Of a stretch of DNA of 5,139 nt, positions 1 through 5,084 are shown piece by piece. The stretch covers positions 1-5,139 of the forward strand of contig JACNLR010000203.1 in assembly GCA_014381385.1 (NCBI GenBank). The letters run 5' to 3'. A program made the translations under genes and the position numbers. Within the stretch, counting starts at the first letter, position 1. The number at the start of each line of letters is the position of its first letter. The DNA comes from Planctomycetota bacterium (lineage in GTDB: Bacteria > Planctomycetota > Phycisphaerae > Phycisphaerales > SM1A02). The notes under the pieces are model-generated. The model saw nothing but the letters and a program-made list of their open reading frames with translations, did not search any database and was not told the DNA's origin.

Positions 1-474
1 TCGGGCAGAGTGGTTTTTTCAGACCAACTTGTGGCGACTGTATCTGCGGGTGACGAGGATACAGACCAATATGGCTCACTTGAATTTGGTTCATACCTAT
101 TCTGGTCGACTCCACTGGGCGAGGCATCAAAAGAAGTGCTTGATGAGGCTGTGACTCGTCTAGCAAGTGTTCGGGGTTCAACTCCGGGCGTTGTTAAAAT
201 TACTTCCTACGAAGTGGGTAGTAGAGAGGTGAAACTGTCAGGCGGCAACCTACTTGATGATGGTGGTATTTATTACGTTGGGGCGACTGATTCAACAACA
301 AACACATTTGTTTCAGTTGACGATGATTTGGGTAAACCACTGAGGCTACGGGTCGAGCACCATTTCTTTGGAAGCAGTACAGGTTGGCTTTTATCTGAAC
401 CCGCTGAATATGAACATATCACAGGTTCAACGCTGTCCAAATCTCCGCTACCAACCCAAGCCATCGTGCAATAA
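1..474 (+). CDS. 3' part of an unrecognised gene (5'-truncated by window)
   Basis: The reading frame is open from the first base and ends at TAA 472-474. A GTG at position 10 could serve as a start, but the frame continues upstream, there is no visible ribosome binding site, and no other Met codon occurs in frame. The window therefore most likely enters in the middle of a longer gene. The visible ~157 residues are polar and acidic, with many Gly, Ser, Thr and Val residues. They suggest a beta-rich fold, with short runs such as VVKITSYEV and LRLRVEHHFFG that look like alternating strands. No membrane segment, catalytic motif or cysteine is visible. I do not recognise the family. An extracellular or structural protein is conceivable from composition alone, but that is a guess. 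The stop codon touches the left arm of a large inverted repeat, and the gene converges on the tRNA-Cys gene. Confidence 0.6.
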   Translation, partial: SGRVVFSDQLVATVSAGDEDTDQYGSLEFGSYLFWSTPLGEASKEVLDEAVTRLASVRGSTPGVVKITSYEVGSREVKLSGGNLLDDGGIYYVGATDSTTNTFVSVDDDLGKPLRLRVEHHFFGSSTGWLLSEPAEYEHITGSTLSKSPLPTQAIVQ

Positions 475-528
475 ATTAACCGCGGTTAACTAACTGTTTT
501 CCGGTCATTAATTAGCCGCGGGTTAATT
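474..528. terminator. Imperfect inverted repeat, candidate bidirectional terminator
   Basis: The left arm (474-493) pairs with the right arm (508-528): eight pairs, a one-base bulge at 520, eight more pairs including one G-U, one mismatch (490/511), then three pairs. The loop is about 14 bases (494-507). Each arm also carries a CCGCGG core, and the left arm contains the perfect 14-bp palindrome at 476-489. The structure lies between the stop codon of the truncated plus-strand gene and the 3' end of the minus-strand tRNA-Cys gene, nine bases beyond the tRNA. That is where a shared terminator would be expected. The T-run is weak on both sides (TTT at 532-534 on plus), so it is not a textbook intrinsic terminator. 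It may instead be a processing or stability structure. Confidence 0.45.
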
Positions 529-537
529 AAATTTCAA

Positions 538-611
538 AGGCCGAGGTGGGATTCGAACCCACGAATCACGGATTTGCAATCCGTTCCCTTAGTCCACTTG
601 GGTACTCGGCC
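538..611 (-). tRNA. trnC: tRNA-Cys (anticodon GCA)
   Basis: Read on the minus strand, the cloverleaf folds cleanly. A 7-bp acceptor stem GGCCGAG (605-611) pairs with CTCGGCC (539-545). The anticodon stem ACGGA/TCCGT encloses the loop TTGCAAA, giving anticodon GCA. The T-arm is GTGGG-TTCGAAT-CCCAC. The D-arm carries the AGTGG run, and the variable loop is short, as in a class I tRNA. The discriminator base is U (538), the known identity element for cysteinyl-tRNA synthetase. The following bases are TTG, so CCA is not encoded and must be added by CCA-adding enzyme. This is a useful taxonomic hint. The gene stands alone, reads away from the phosphate-uptake unit, and ends just before the inverted repeat at 474-528. 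Confidence 0.96.
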
Positions 612-622
612 GTAGATAGCGC

Positions 623-651
623 AGGATACTTGGCATTCAAAGGGTTGGCAA
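623..651 (-). promoter_or_regulatory. Candidate sigma-70 type promoter of tRNA-Cys
   Basis: On the minus strand, TTGCCA (646-651; one mismatch to TTGACA) is followed by exactly 17 bases and then TATCCT (623-628; four of six matches to TATAAT). Transcription would start near 616, about five bases before the mature tRNA 5' end at 611. Spacing, direction and position all fit, but this is consensus matching only. Confidence 0.5.
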
Positions 652-748
652 CAGTTCGCCATTCTTTCTCATAATTAGTCCCTATATAGCCACACCACAG
701 CTTTGAATTTGTTACATTTCCCGCGAATAGAGAAATAGGAGAAATCTA

Positions 749-844
749 ATGAGTGTATCAATAGGCGCATTGGTATTTATGGCAGTAATAAGTGGTCAAG
801 ATGGCCAAATACTCCCTAAAACACAGTTGCAGTTATTGTTTTAA
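749..844 (+). CDS. Possible 31-aa leader peptide or small protein
   Basis: ATG 749 is preceded by a strong Shine-Dalgarno AGGAG (737-741) with seven-base spacing. This is the best ribosome binding site on the plus strand in this window. The frame runs 31 codons to TAA 842-844. The peptide starts with a hydrophobic stretch (roughly residues 5-14, IGALVFMAVI) followed by a polar, Gln-rich tail; it has no cysteine and no obvious export cleavage site. It lies 48 bp upstream of the DUF47 gene in the same direction, so it is probably on the same transcript. It could be a translated leader that affects expression of the phosphate-uptake genes, a tiny membrane protein, or a chance ORF behind a relic start site. 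I do not recognise the sequence, and the case rests on the ribosome binding site and position alone. Confidence 0.35.
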   Translation: MSVSIGALVFMAVISGQDGQILPKTQLQLLF

Positions 845-892
845 AATGAACAAGCCTCGTACTGGATACACCAAATTGTTGGAGAAAATGTT

Positions 893-1573
893 ATGCCCGT
901 AAACGCAATGGCTCGACTGTTTGGCCGCTCACCCTTTGTACCTCTTCAATTGCACCTTGACAAAATTTCAGATTGCGTTGAAGCGTCGGTTACTTTACTT
1001 GAGCGCATACGTTCTGGTGATACATCCAATATTGGCGAAGAAGCGCGTGCTGTGTCAAAACTTGAACACAAAGCGGACCTCGTAAAAAACGACATCCGTA
1101 ACAGTTTGCCTCGAGGTTTGTTTATGGCAATCGACAGGGGGCAACTTCTTGAAATTTTAAGTTTACAAGATTCGATTGCGGACAAGGGTGAAGACATTGC
1201 GGTGCTGATGAGCATACGCCCTGTAAAAATTTTAGGGGATTTATCAGAACCGTTAAAGGAATATATCGAGGGGAACCTTAAAGCATTTCACAATGTGAAA
1301 GAGGTTATGCGAGAACTTGATACATTGATCGAGTCTGGATTTGGTGGCAAGGAAGCTAACAAAGTAGACGCAATGGTTGAAGGGGTTGCTGTTGCCGAGC
1401 ACGAGTGCGACATCATGCAGCGCAAACTAATGAAAAGTGTGCTCGAACACGAAAGCGAACTTTCGGTTGGTGATTTTTTTATCTGGCAACAGTTGCTTCG
1501 CGATATTGCGGGGATAAGCAATTACTCAGAAAAACTAGCCAATCGCATACGAATGTTGTTAACGTTGAAATAA
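893..1573 (+). CDS. DUF47 / TIGR00153 PhoU-like phosphate-transport accessory protein
   Basis: This 226-residue protein belongs to the PhoU-like DUF47 family (TIGR00153), cytoplasmic all-helical proteins usually encoded beside PiT permeases. The N-terminus MPVNAMARLFGRSPF followed by VPLQLHLDK closely matches the typical family opening, which fixes the start at ATG 893. GGAG at 881-884 gives a suitable ribosome binding site. Two E-x-x-x-D motifs, EHKAD (58-62) and EHECD (169-173), lie in equivalent places in the two helical halves and match the metal-cluster-binding motifs known in PhoU proteins. A further D-x-x-x-D lies at 93-97. Length is normal for the family. The permease gene begins 18 bp downstream, so the two are almost certainly co-transcribed. 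Family knowledge suggests it modulates the neighbouring transporter, but the exact mechanism is not well settled. Family assignment is secure; the regulatory role is inferred. Confidence 0.93.
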   Translation: MPVNAMARLFGRSPFVPLQLHLDKISDCVEASVTLLERIRSGDTSNIGEEARAVSKLEHKADLVKNDIRNSLPRGLFMAIDRGQLLEILSLQDSIADKGEDIAVLMSIRPVKILGDLSEPLKEYIEGNLKAFHNVKEVMRELDTLIESGFGGKEANKVDAMVEGVAVAEHECDIMQRKLMKSVLEHESELSVGDFFIWQQLLRDIAGISNYSEKLANRIRMLLTLK

Positions 1574-1591
1574 GAGAAACAAGAAAACGTA

Positions 1592-3013
1592 ATGGAATAT
1601 ACAACAGTACTTATTGTCTTAGCCCTTGTGTTTGGCTTCTACATGGCGTGGAATATCGGCGCAAACGATGTTGCAAATGCAATGGGTACAAGTGTTGGTT
1701 CTGGCGCGCTCACATTCAAGCGCGCAGTAATTCTCGCCGCAATACTTGAATTTGCAGGCGCTTTCTTCGTTGGATCTTCGGTTTCTGATACGGTTCGAAA
1801 GGGTATAGTTGACCCTGTAATTTTCGCAGGAGACCCACAGGCATTTGTCCTTGGAATGCTGTCCGCACTGCTAGCGGCAGGCGTTTGGCTCCAAATCGCG
1901 TCCTATTTTGGTTGGCCAGTTTCTACAACACACTCTATCGTTGGTGCTATCGTTGGTTTTGGAATTATTTATGGCGGAATGTCTGCTGTCGAGTGGGGTG
2001 GCGTAGGCAAGATTGCTGCGAGTTGGGTTGTTTCACCGTTGATGAGTGGCACGATTAGTTTCATAATTTTTCAAATTGTGATGAACCGTGTGTTCTATAG
2101 GGCAGATCCCGTTGCGGCGGTTCGCAAATTCACTCCGTTTATGGTTTTTATAGTTCTTGGCATTATGACGTTGGTCATGGTCTTCAAGGGCCTGAAGCAC
2201 TTACACCTTGACCTTGCACTACCATCAGCTCTTGGAGTTGCTTCTCTCGTTGGATTACTGGGCGCAGGTGTTTCAGTGCTACTTCTTCGTCGGTATAAAA
2301 CGGACGACTCGCTTGAAGAACAACGACAAGCAAGAGAACTGTACACCACACGTGCGATGCAGCGTGCATTGAAGCACCTCGCAAGAGCACGCGGTGCTGC
2401 AGACAGCGAAGAGCGACATTCCATAGACGCCATAATGCAAGAAACTCGCGCATTGACGGACACGTCGAGAAAGCGCGCAAACCTTGGCTCGTCAGATACA
2501 GAGTTCCGGCAAGTCGAGCGTATTTTTATCTTTTTGCAAATTTTGACAGCGTGCTTTGTCGCGTTTGCCCACGGCGCAAACGATGTAGCAAACGCAATTG
2601 GTCCACTCTCCGCGGCGGTGCAAACAATACAAGACGGTGTAGTTGCAGCAAAATCAGTTGTTCCAATGTGGGCTCTTGCGCTGGGCGGCGTTGGCATCGT
2701 GATTGGGCTTGCAACATACGGTTGGCGTGTGATGGAAACCGTCGGCAAGAAAATTACGGAACTTACACCCTCGCGTGGTTTCTGTGCAGAATTTGGTGCA
2801 GCGACAACTATTGTCATAGCCTCAAAACTAGCACTCCCAATTTCAACAACACATACGCTTGTTGGCGCCGTGCTCGGCGTTGGATTGGCGCGCGGAATTG
2901 GTGCACTCAATCTTTCGACAGTACGTGACATTGCAGTCAGTTGGGTAATCACGATTCCTGCGGGAGCAATTCTTGCGATTATTTTCTACAAAACGCTTGG
3001 TTTTTTCTTTTAA
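1592..3013 (+). CDS. pit: PiT-family inorganic phosphate permease
   Basis: This 473-residue inner-membrane transporter belongs to the PiT/SLC20 family, which takes up phosphate (or metal-phosphate) coupled to H+ or Na+. The inverted two-half architecture is clear. The signature GANDVANA occurs at residues 23-30 and again at 328-335 (preceded by FAH). The paired PVSTTHS (109-115) and ISTTH (417-421) motifs mark the re-entrant substrate-binding segments. Roughly ten hydrophobic segments are visible. A charged cytoplasmic loop (about 233-310), rich in Arg, Glu and Gln, separates the halves. The frame is intact and full length. It follows the DUF47 gene by 18 bp. The site before ATG 1592 is only a weak purine-rich stretch (AAGAGA at 1572-1577, then AAGAAAA closer in), so translation may be partly coupled to the gene upstream. 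The stop codon overlaps that of the convergent gene by four bases. The coupling ion cannot be read from the sequence. No Pho box was recognised upstream of the unit. Confidence 0.96.
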   Translation: MEYTTVLIVLALVFGFYMAWNIGANDVANAMGTSVGSGALTFKRAVILAAILEFAGAFFVGSSVSDTVRKGIVDPVIFAGDPQAFVLGMLSALLAAGVWLQIASYFGWPVSTTHSIVGAIVGFGIIYGGMSAVEWGGVGKIAASWVVSPLMSGTISFIIFQIVMNRVFYRADPVAAVRKFTPFMVFIVLGIMTLVMVFKGLKHLHLDLALPSALGVASLVGLLGAGVSVLLLRRYKTDDSLEEQRQARELYTTRAMQRALKHLARARGAADSEERHSIDAIMQETRALTDTSRKRANLGSSDTEFRQVERIFIFLQILTACFVAFAHGANDVANAIGPLSAAVQTIQDGVVAAKSVVPMWALALGGVGIVIGLATYGWRVMETVGKKITELTPSRGFCAEFGAATTIVIASKLALPISTTHTLVGAVLGVGLARGIGALNLSTVRDIAVSWVITIPAGAILAIIFYKTLGFFF

Positions 3014-4590
3014 CAAAAAGAATCAGCGTGGGCCTTACTCCATCTTTCCGCATACGAGCTGTTTTCATTTTTTTCATGGAACATATTCGGCGTACACCAG
3101 TCAAACAAATCTTGATATGTTTTATGATGGAGCGCATTCGTGCGGTGGCAAAGTAACTGGGGCGTAAGTTCACCTGGTCGATCTAGCCCACACGCTGCTA
3201 CAACTTGTGCCAAGTCGTCGAGCGTGTTTCGGTGGTAGTTGAATACGCGTTGGGATTTGTCAGTAACAACAATCCCGCGTTGTCTCCGTTGACTTTGCGT
3301 TGCAACGCCTGCTGGGCACGTGTTTGTTTGACACCGCATCGCTTGAATGCAACCGATTGAAAACATAAACGCGCGGGCAGCGTTACACCAGTCGGCACCA
3401 AGCGCGAGGACGCGGGCCATTTCAAAGGCGCTTGTTATTTTTGCAGACGCTGCGAGTTTGAGTTTGTCTCGAACGCCGCTACCGACTAAAACATTTTGCG
3501 CAAAGATGAGCCCATCAATAAGAGGGGAGCCCATGTGGTCTACGAATTCAATCGGGCCAGCGCCGGTGCCACCCTCACCACCATCGATGACGATGAAATC
3601 GGGGTAGATGTTTGTTTCTATCATCGCTTTGCAGATGCTCATAAACTCAACGGGTTTACCGATACACATTTTGAATCCAGCAGGCTTGCCACCCGACAAG
3701 TCGCGAAGTTTTGCTGTGAATTCAAGTAAGCCCTTGGGCGACGAAAAAGCAGTGTGAAATGCGGGCGAGATGCAATCTACGCCCTCTGGAACGCCGCGGG
3801 CTTCTGCAATTTCTTTTGAAACCTTCGGTCCAGGCAATACACCGCCATGTCCCGCCTTTGCACCTTGGGAGACTTTAATCTCAACCATTTTGATGTTGTC
3901 GATTTGCGCGGTGTCTCTAAACTTATCCTCGTTAAACGAACCATCGTCGTTTCGACATCCAAAATACCCGCTCCCGATTTCCCAAACGAGGTCGCCTCCT
4001 TCTTTACGGTGGTACTTGCTGCAACCACCTTCGCCCGTGTCGTGGTAAAAATTGCCAAGTTTTGCCCCTCGGTTTAGTGACATGATTGCGTTGGAACCCA
4101 GCGCACCAAAACTCATTGCAGAAATATTTAAGAGGGATGCGGAGTAGGGCTGCCTGCAATCCCTCCCACCGATGGTGGTGCGGAATGGTGTTTTTGCTTT
4201 TGGCTTTGGCGCAATGGAATGGGAGAGCCACTCGTATTCCTCTTGGTAGACATCAAGTTGGGTGCCAAAGGGTTTTTCGTCGAGTGCGCCCTTTGATCTT
4301 TGGTACACGATGCTGCGATGGTTACGGTCGTAGGGTCTTCCGTCTGTATCTTTTTCAACGAAGTACTGCATAAGTTCTGGGCGAATTTCTTCAGCAAAAT
4401 ATCGAAGGTGTGCCTGCAGCGGATAGTTCCGAAGGAGGCTGTGTTTTGTTTGTAGCAAATCGTACGTGCCAACAATCGCACCAGCGCCGCAAAGCACGAC
4501 CCCAACATAGTGCCAAGGAGAGACGTATATCGCAAAATATAAAAACAACGCTGTGCCAACAAAACTTAAGAAATAGGGTATGTATCGCAT
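3010..4590 (-). CDS. Membrane-anchored FMN-binding glutamate-synthase-domain protein (YerD-like)
   Basis: This 526-residue protein has two N-terminal hydrophobic segments (about 5-24 and 27-42), a linker (about 50-140), and then the central FMN-binding TIM-barrel domain of glutamate synthase (Glu_synthase, Pfam PF01645). Key motifs are ISAMSFGALG (156-165), DTGEGG (184-189), SQGAKAGHGG (241-250), the glycine-rich loop GGEGGTGAGP (337-346), and three cysteines, C414-x5-C420-x4-C425, spaced like the 3Fe-4S ligands of glutamate synthase. The amidotransferase domain and the C-terminal GXGXG domain of true GltB are absent, and no gltD lies nearby. Its length matches stand-alone YerD-type proteins, whose substrate is uncertain. 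It may be a flavin/Fe-S oxidoreductase acting at the membrane, and glutamate synthesis should not be assumed. The start is supported by AGGAAG (4597-4602) six bases upstream. The gene diverges from the FmdB-like gene and converges on the permease. Confidence 0.92.
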   Translation of the reverse strand: MRYIPYFLSFVGTALFLYFAIYVSPWHYVGVVLCGAGAIVGTYDLLQTKHSLLRNYPLQAHLRYFAEEIRPELMQYFVEKDTDGRPYDRNHRSIVYQRSKGALDEKPFGTQLDVYQEEYEWLSHSIAPKPKAKTPFRTTIGGRDCRQPYSASLLNISAMSFGALGSNAIMSLNRGAKLGNFYHDTGEGGCSKYHRKEGGDLVWEIGSGYFGCRNDDGSFNEDKFRDTAQIDNIKMVEIKVSQGAKAGHGGVLPGPKVSKEIAEARGVPEGVDCISPAFHTAFSSPKGLLEFTAKLRDLSGGKPAGFKMCIGKPVEFMSICKAMIETNIYPDFIVIDGGEGGTGAGPIEFVDHMGSPLIDGLIFAQNVLVGSGVRDKLKLAASAKITSAFEMARVLALGADWCNAARAFMFSIGCIQAMRCQTNTCPAGVATQSQRRQRGIVVTDKSQRVFNYHRNTLDDLAQVVAACGLDRPGELTPQLLCHRTNALHHKTYQDLFDWCTPNMFHEKNENSSYAERWSKAHADSFC

Positions 4591-4596
4591 TAAAAA

Positions 4597-4602
4597 CTTC
4601 CT
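4597..4602 (-). promoter_or_regulatory. Ribosome binding site of the FMN/Fe-S protein gene
   Basis: On the minus strand AGGAAG lies six bases before the ATG at 4590. It fixes this start, which also retains the complete first hydrophobic segment. Confidence 0.7.
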
Positions 4603-4609
4603 TTGTTGA

Positions 4610-4639
4610 TTGATAGTCTACAGGAACTTTGTGTGTAAA
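4610..4639 (-). promoter_or_regulatory. Candidate promoter of the FMN/Fe-S protein gene
   Basis: Read on the minus strand, TTTACA (4634-4639; one mismatch to TTGACA) is separated by 18 bases from TATCAA (4610-4615; four of six matches to TATAAT). The predicted start of transcription leaves a short leader containing the AGGAAG site. Its -35 overlaps the candidate -10 of the opposite gene. Only 57 bp separate the two start codons, so both promoters must lie here or inside the genes. This is consensus matching only. Confidence 0.35.
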
Positions 4640-4641
4640 AT
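4636..4641 (+). promoter_or_regulatory. Candidate -10 box for a leaderless FmdB-like mRNA
   Basis: TAAAAT (five of six matches to TATAAT) ends six bases before ATG 4648, so transcription starting about seven bases downstream would begin at the A of the start codon. No Shine-Dalgarno lies at a usable distance; the nearest AGGA, at 4622-4625, is about 22 bases away. A TTGATA at 4610-4615 could be the -35, but its 20-base spacer is long. Confidence 0.35.
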
Positions 4642-4647
4642 AGAACG

Positions 4648-4896
4648 ATGCCTACCTATGAATATTATTGCGAAGCTAATGGCGAGAGTGTTGACGTCAT
4701 CCATTCGATGCAAGTGGAGTTAGCAACTTGGGGAGAACTGAGCGAATTGGCGGGTATTGGTTGTGGAGATACCCCGAAGGGTGCGCCTGTCATTCGGCAA
4801 TTGTCAGCGATTGCCTCGTTGGTTCCAAAGGGCGGCAAAGGGCCACGCGGTGATTCGGGCGGTGGGTGTTGCGGCGGCGGTTGCGGTTGTCGCTAG
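4648..4896 (+). CDS. FmdB-like small protein with degenerate zinc ribbon
   Basis: The 82-residue product opens with MPTYEYYCE, the hallmark of the FmdB/CxxC_CXXC zinc-ribbon family, whose N-terminus normally reads MPTYEYxCxxCG. Here the second cysteine of the first pair is replaced by Asn (C8, then N11-G12). The usual distal CPxCG knuckle is missing; only C39 in IGCGD remains, within a TWGELSELAGI insertion (27-37). A conventional four-Cys zinc site is therefore unlikely. The Val/Ile-Arg-Gln-Leu segment (48-52) matches the place where the family has its hydrophobic RxL-I stretch. The C-terminal tail (71-82) is Gly/Cys-rich with cysteines 74, 75, 79 and 81, a feature common in FmdB-like proteins that could bind metal by itself. 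Function is unknown: a regulatory role in the amidase operon of Methylophilus gave the family its name but was never general. There is no obvious ribosome binding site, and the stop codon touches the first downstream repeat. Confidence 0.8.
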   Translation: MPTYEYYCEANGESVDVIHSMQVELATWGELSELAGIGCGDTPKGAPVIRQLSAIASLVPKGGKGPRGDSGGGCCGGGCGCR

Positions 4897-4949
4897 TGGG
4901 CCCGGAGGGACTCGATAATTTTCAATCGCGAAGCGATAGGAGATAACCG
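4895..4949. repeat. 55-bp direct repeat, copy 1
   Basis: This segment is identical to 5085-5139, offset by 190 bp, and begins inside the FmdB-like stop codon. It contains a 5-bp hairpin with GAA loop (ATCGC-GAA-GCGAT, 4925-4937), a stable mini-hairpin type. Read on the minus strand, 4897-4917 looks like the 3' end of a tRNA: a T-loop-like TATCGAGT, a T-stem half CCCTC, an acceptor half CGGGCCC and a discriminator-like A. No 5' tRNA half is visible. I could not assign it to a named repeat family. Confidence 0.9.
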
Positions 4950-4957
4950 AAGGTCCG

Positions 4958-4982
4958 GCTGACAGATGCAGCATCTGTCAGC
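4958..4982. repeat. 25-bp perfect inverted repeat
   Basis: Twelve bases (4958-4969) are the exact reverse complement of 4971-4982 around a central A. As RNA it would fold with an 11-bp stem and three-base loop, with GACAGATG/CATCTGTC as the core. It sits in the spacer between the two 55-bp direct repeats, about 60 bp after the FmdB-like stop. No T-run follows on either strand, so it is a poor intrinsic terminator. A protein-binding palindrome or part of a mobile repeat unit are alternatives. Confidence 0.75.
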
Positions 4983-5038
4983 GTGGATATGAGGAGTCTT
5001 CGACGAGTAGACACAAAGGGCACACGATGTAAAAAGGA

Positions 5039-5071
5039 AAAGCGATCTGTCGCGGTAGCGCCAATCGCTTT
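5039..5071. repeat. Short inverted repeat before repeat copy 2
   Basis: AAAGCGAT (5039-5046) is the reverse complement of ATCGCTTT (5064-5071), with a 17-base loop. The GCGAT/ATCGC core is the same as in the mini-hairpin inside the 55-bp repeats. A few T residues follow (5073-5075), but the stem is short, so terminator function is doubtful. Confidence 0.4.
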
Positions 5072-5084
5072 GTTTCATTGAGCA

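Noticed and set aside
645..688. Possible plus-strand promoter for the phosphate-uptake unit (TTGGCA 645-650 with CATAAT 670-675, or TATATA 683-688)
   Set aside because: The first pair has a 19-base spacer, and the second has no good -35. I also saw no Pho-box-like direct repeats. The unit must start somewhere in 612-748, but I cannot place it with confidence.
2095..2952. Long minus-strand ORF (285 codons) opposite the phosphate permease gene
   Set aside because: It lies entirely antisense to a gene with unmistakable PiT motifs. Its product is an unstructured mix rich in Ser, Ala, Arg and Pro with no recognisable motif or ribosome binding site. It is a shadow of the sense codon pattern.
2996..3020. 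Intrinsic terminator at the end of the permease gene
   Set aside because: The T-rich run is part of the codons for the final Gly-Phe-Phe-Phe. The only nearby inverted repeat (3007-3011 with 3016-3020) is a 5-bp stem with a single G-C pair, too weak to support a call.
2941..3167. Small plus-strand ORFs across the permease/FMN gene junction
   Set aside because: They overlap the ends of two well-supported convergent genes in other frames and have no start signals.
4128..4562. Minus-strand ORF of 144 codons overlapping the FMN/Fe-S gene in another frame
   Set aside because: It overlaps the same-strand gene that has intact family motifs across this region, and its product shows no domain features.
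4893..5078. Minus-strand ORF of 61 codons across the repeat region
   Set aside because: It runs through repeat copy 1 and the palindrome, has no ribosome binding site that I can see, and its sequence has no family resemblance. More likely non-coding.
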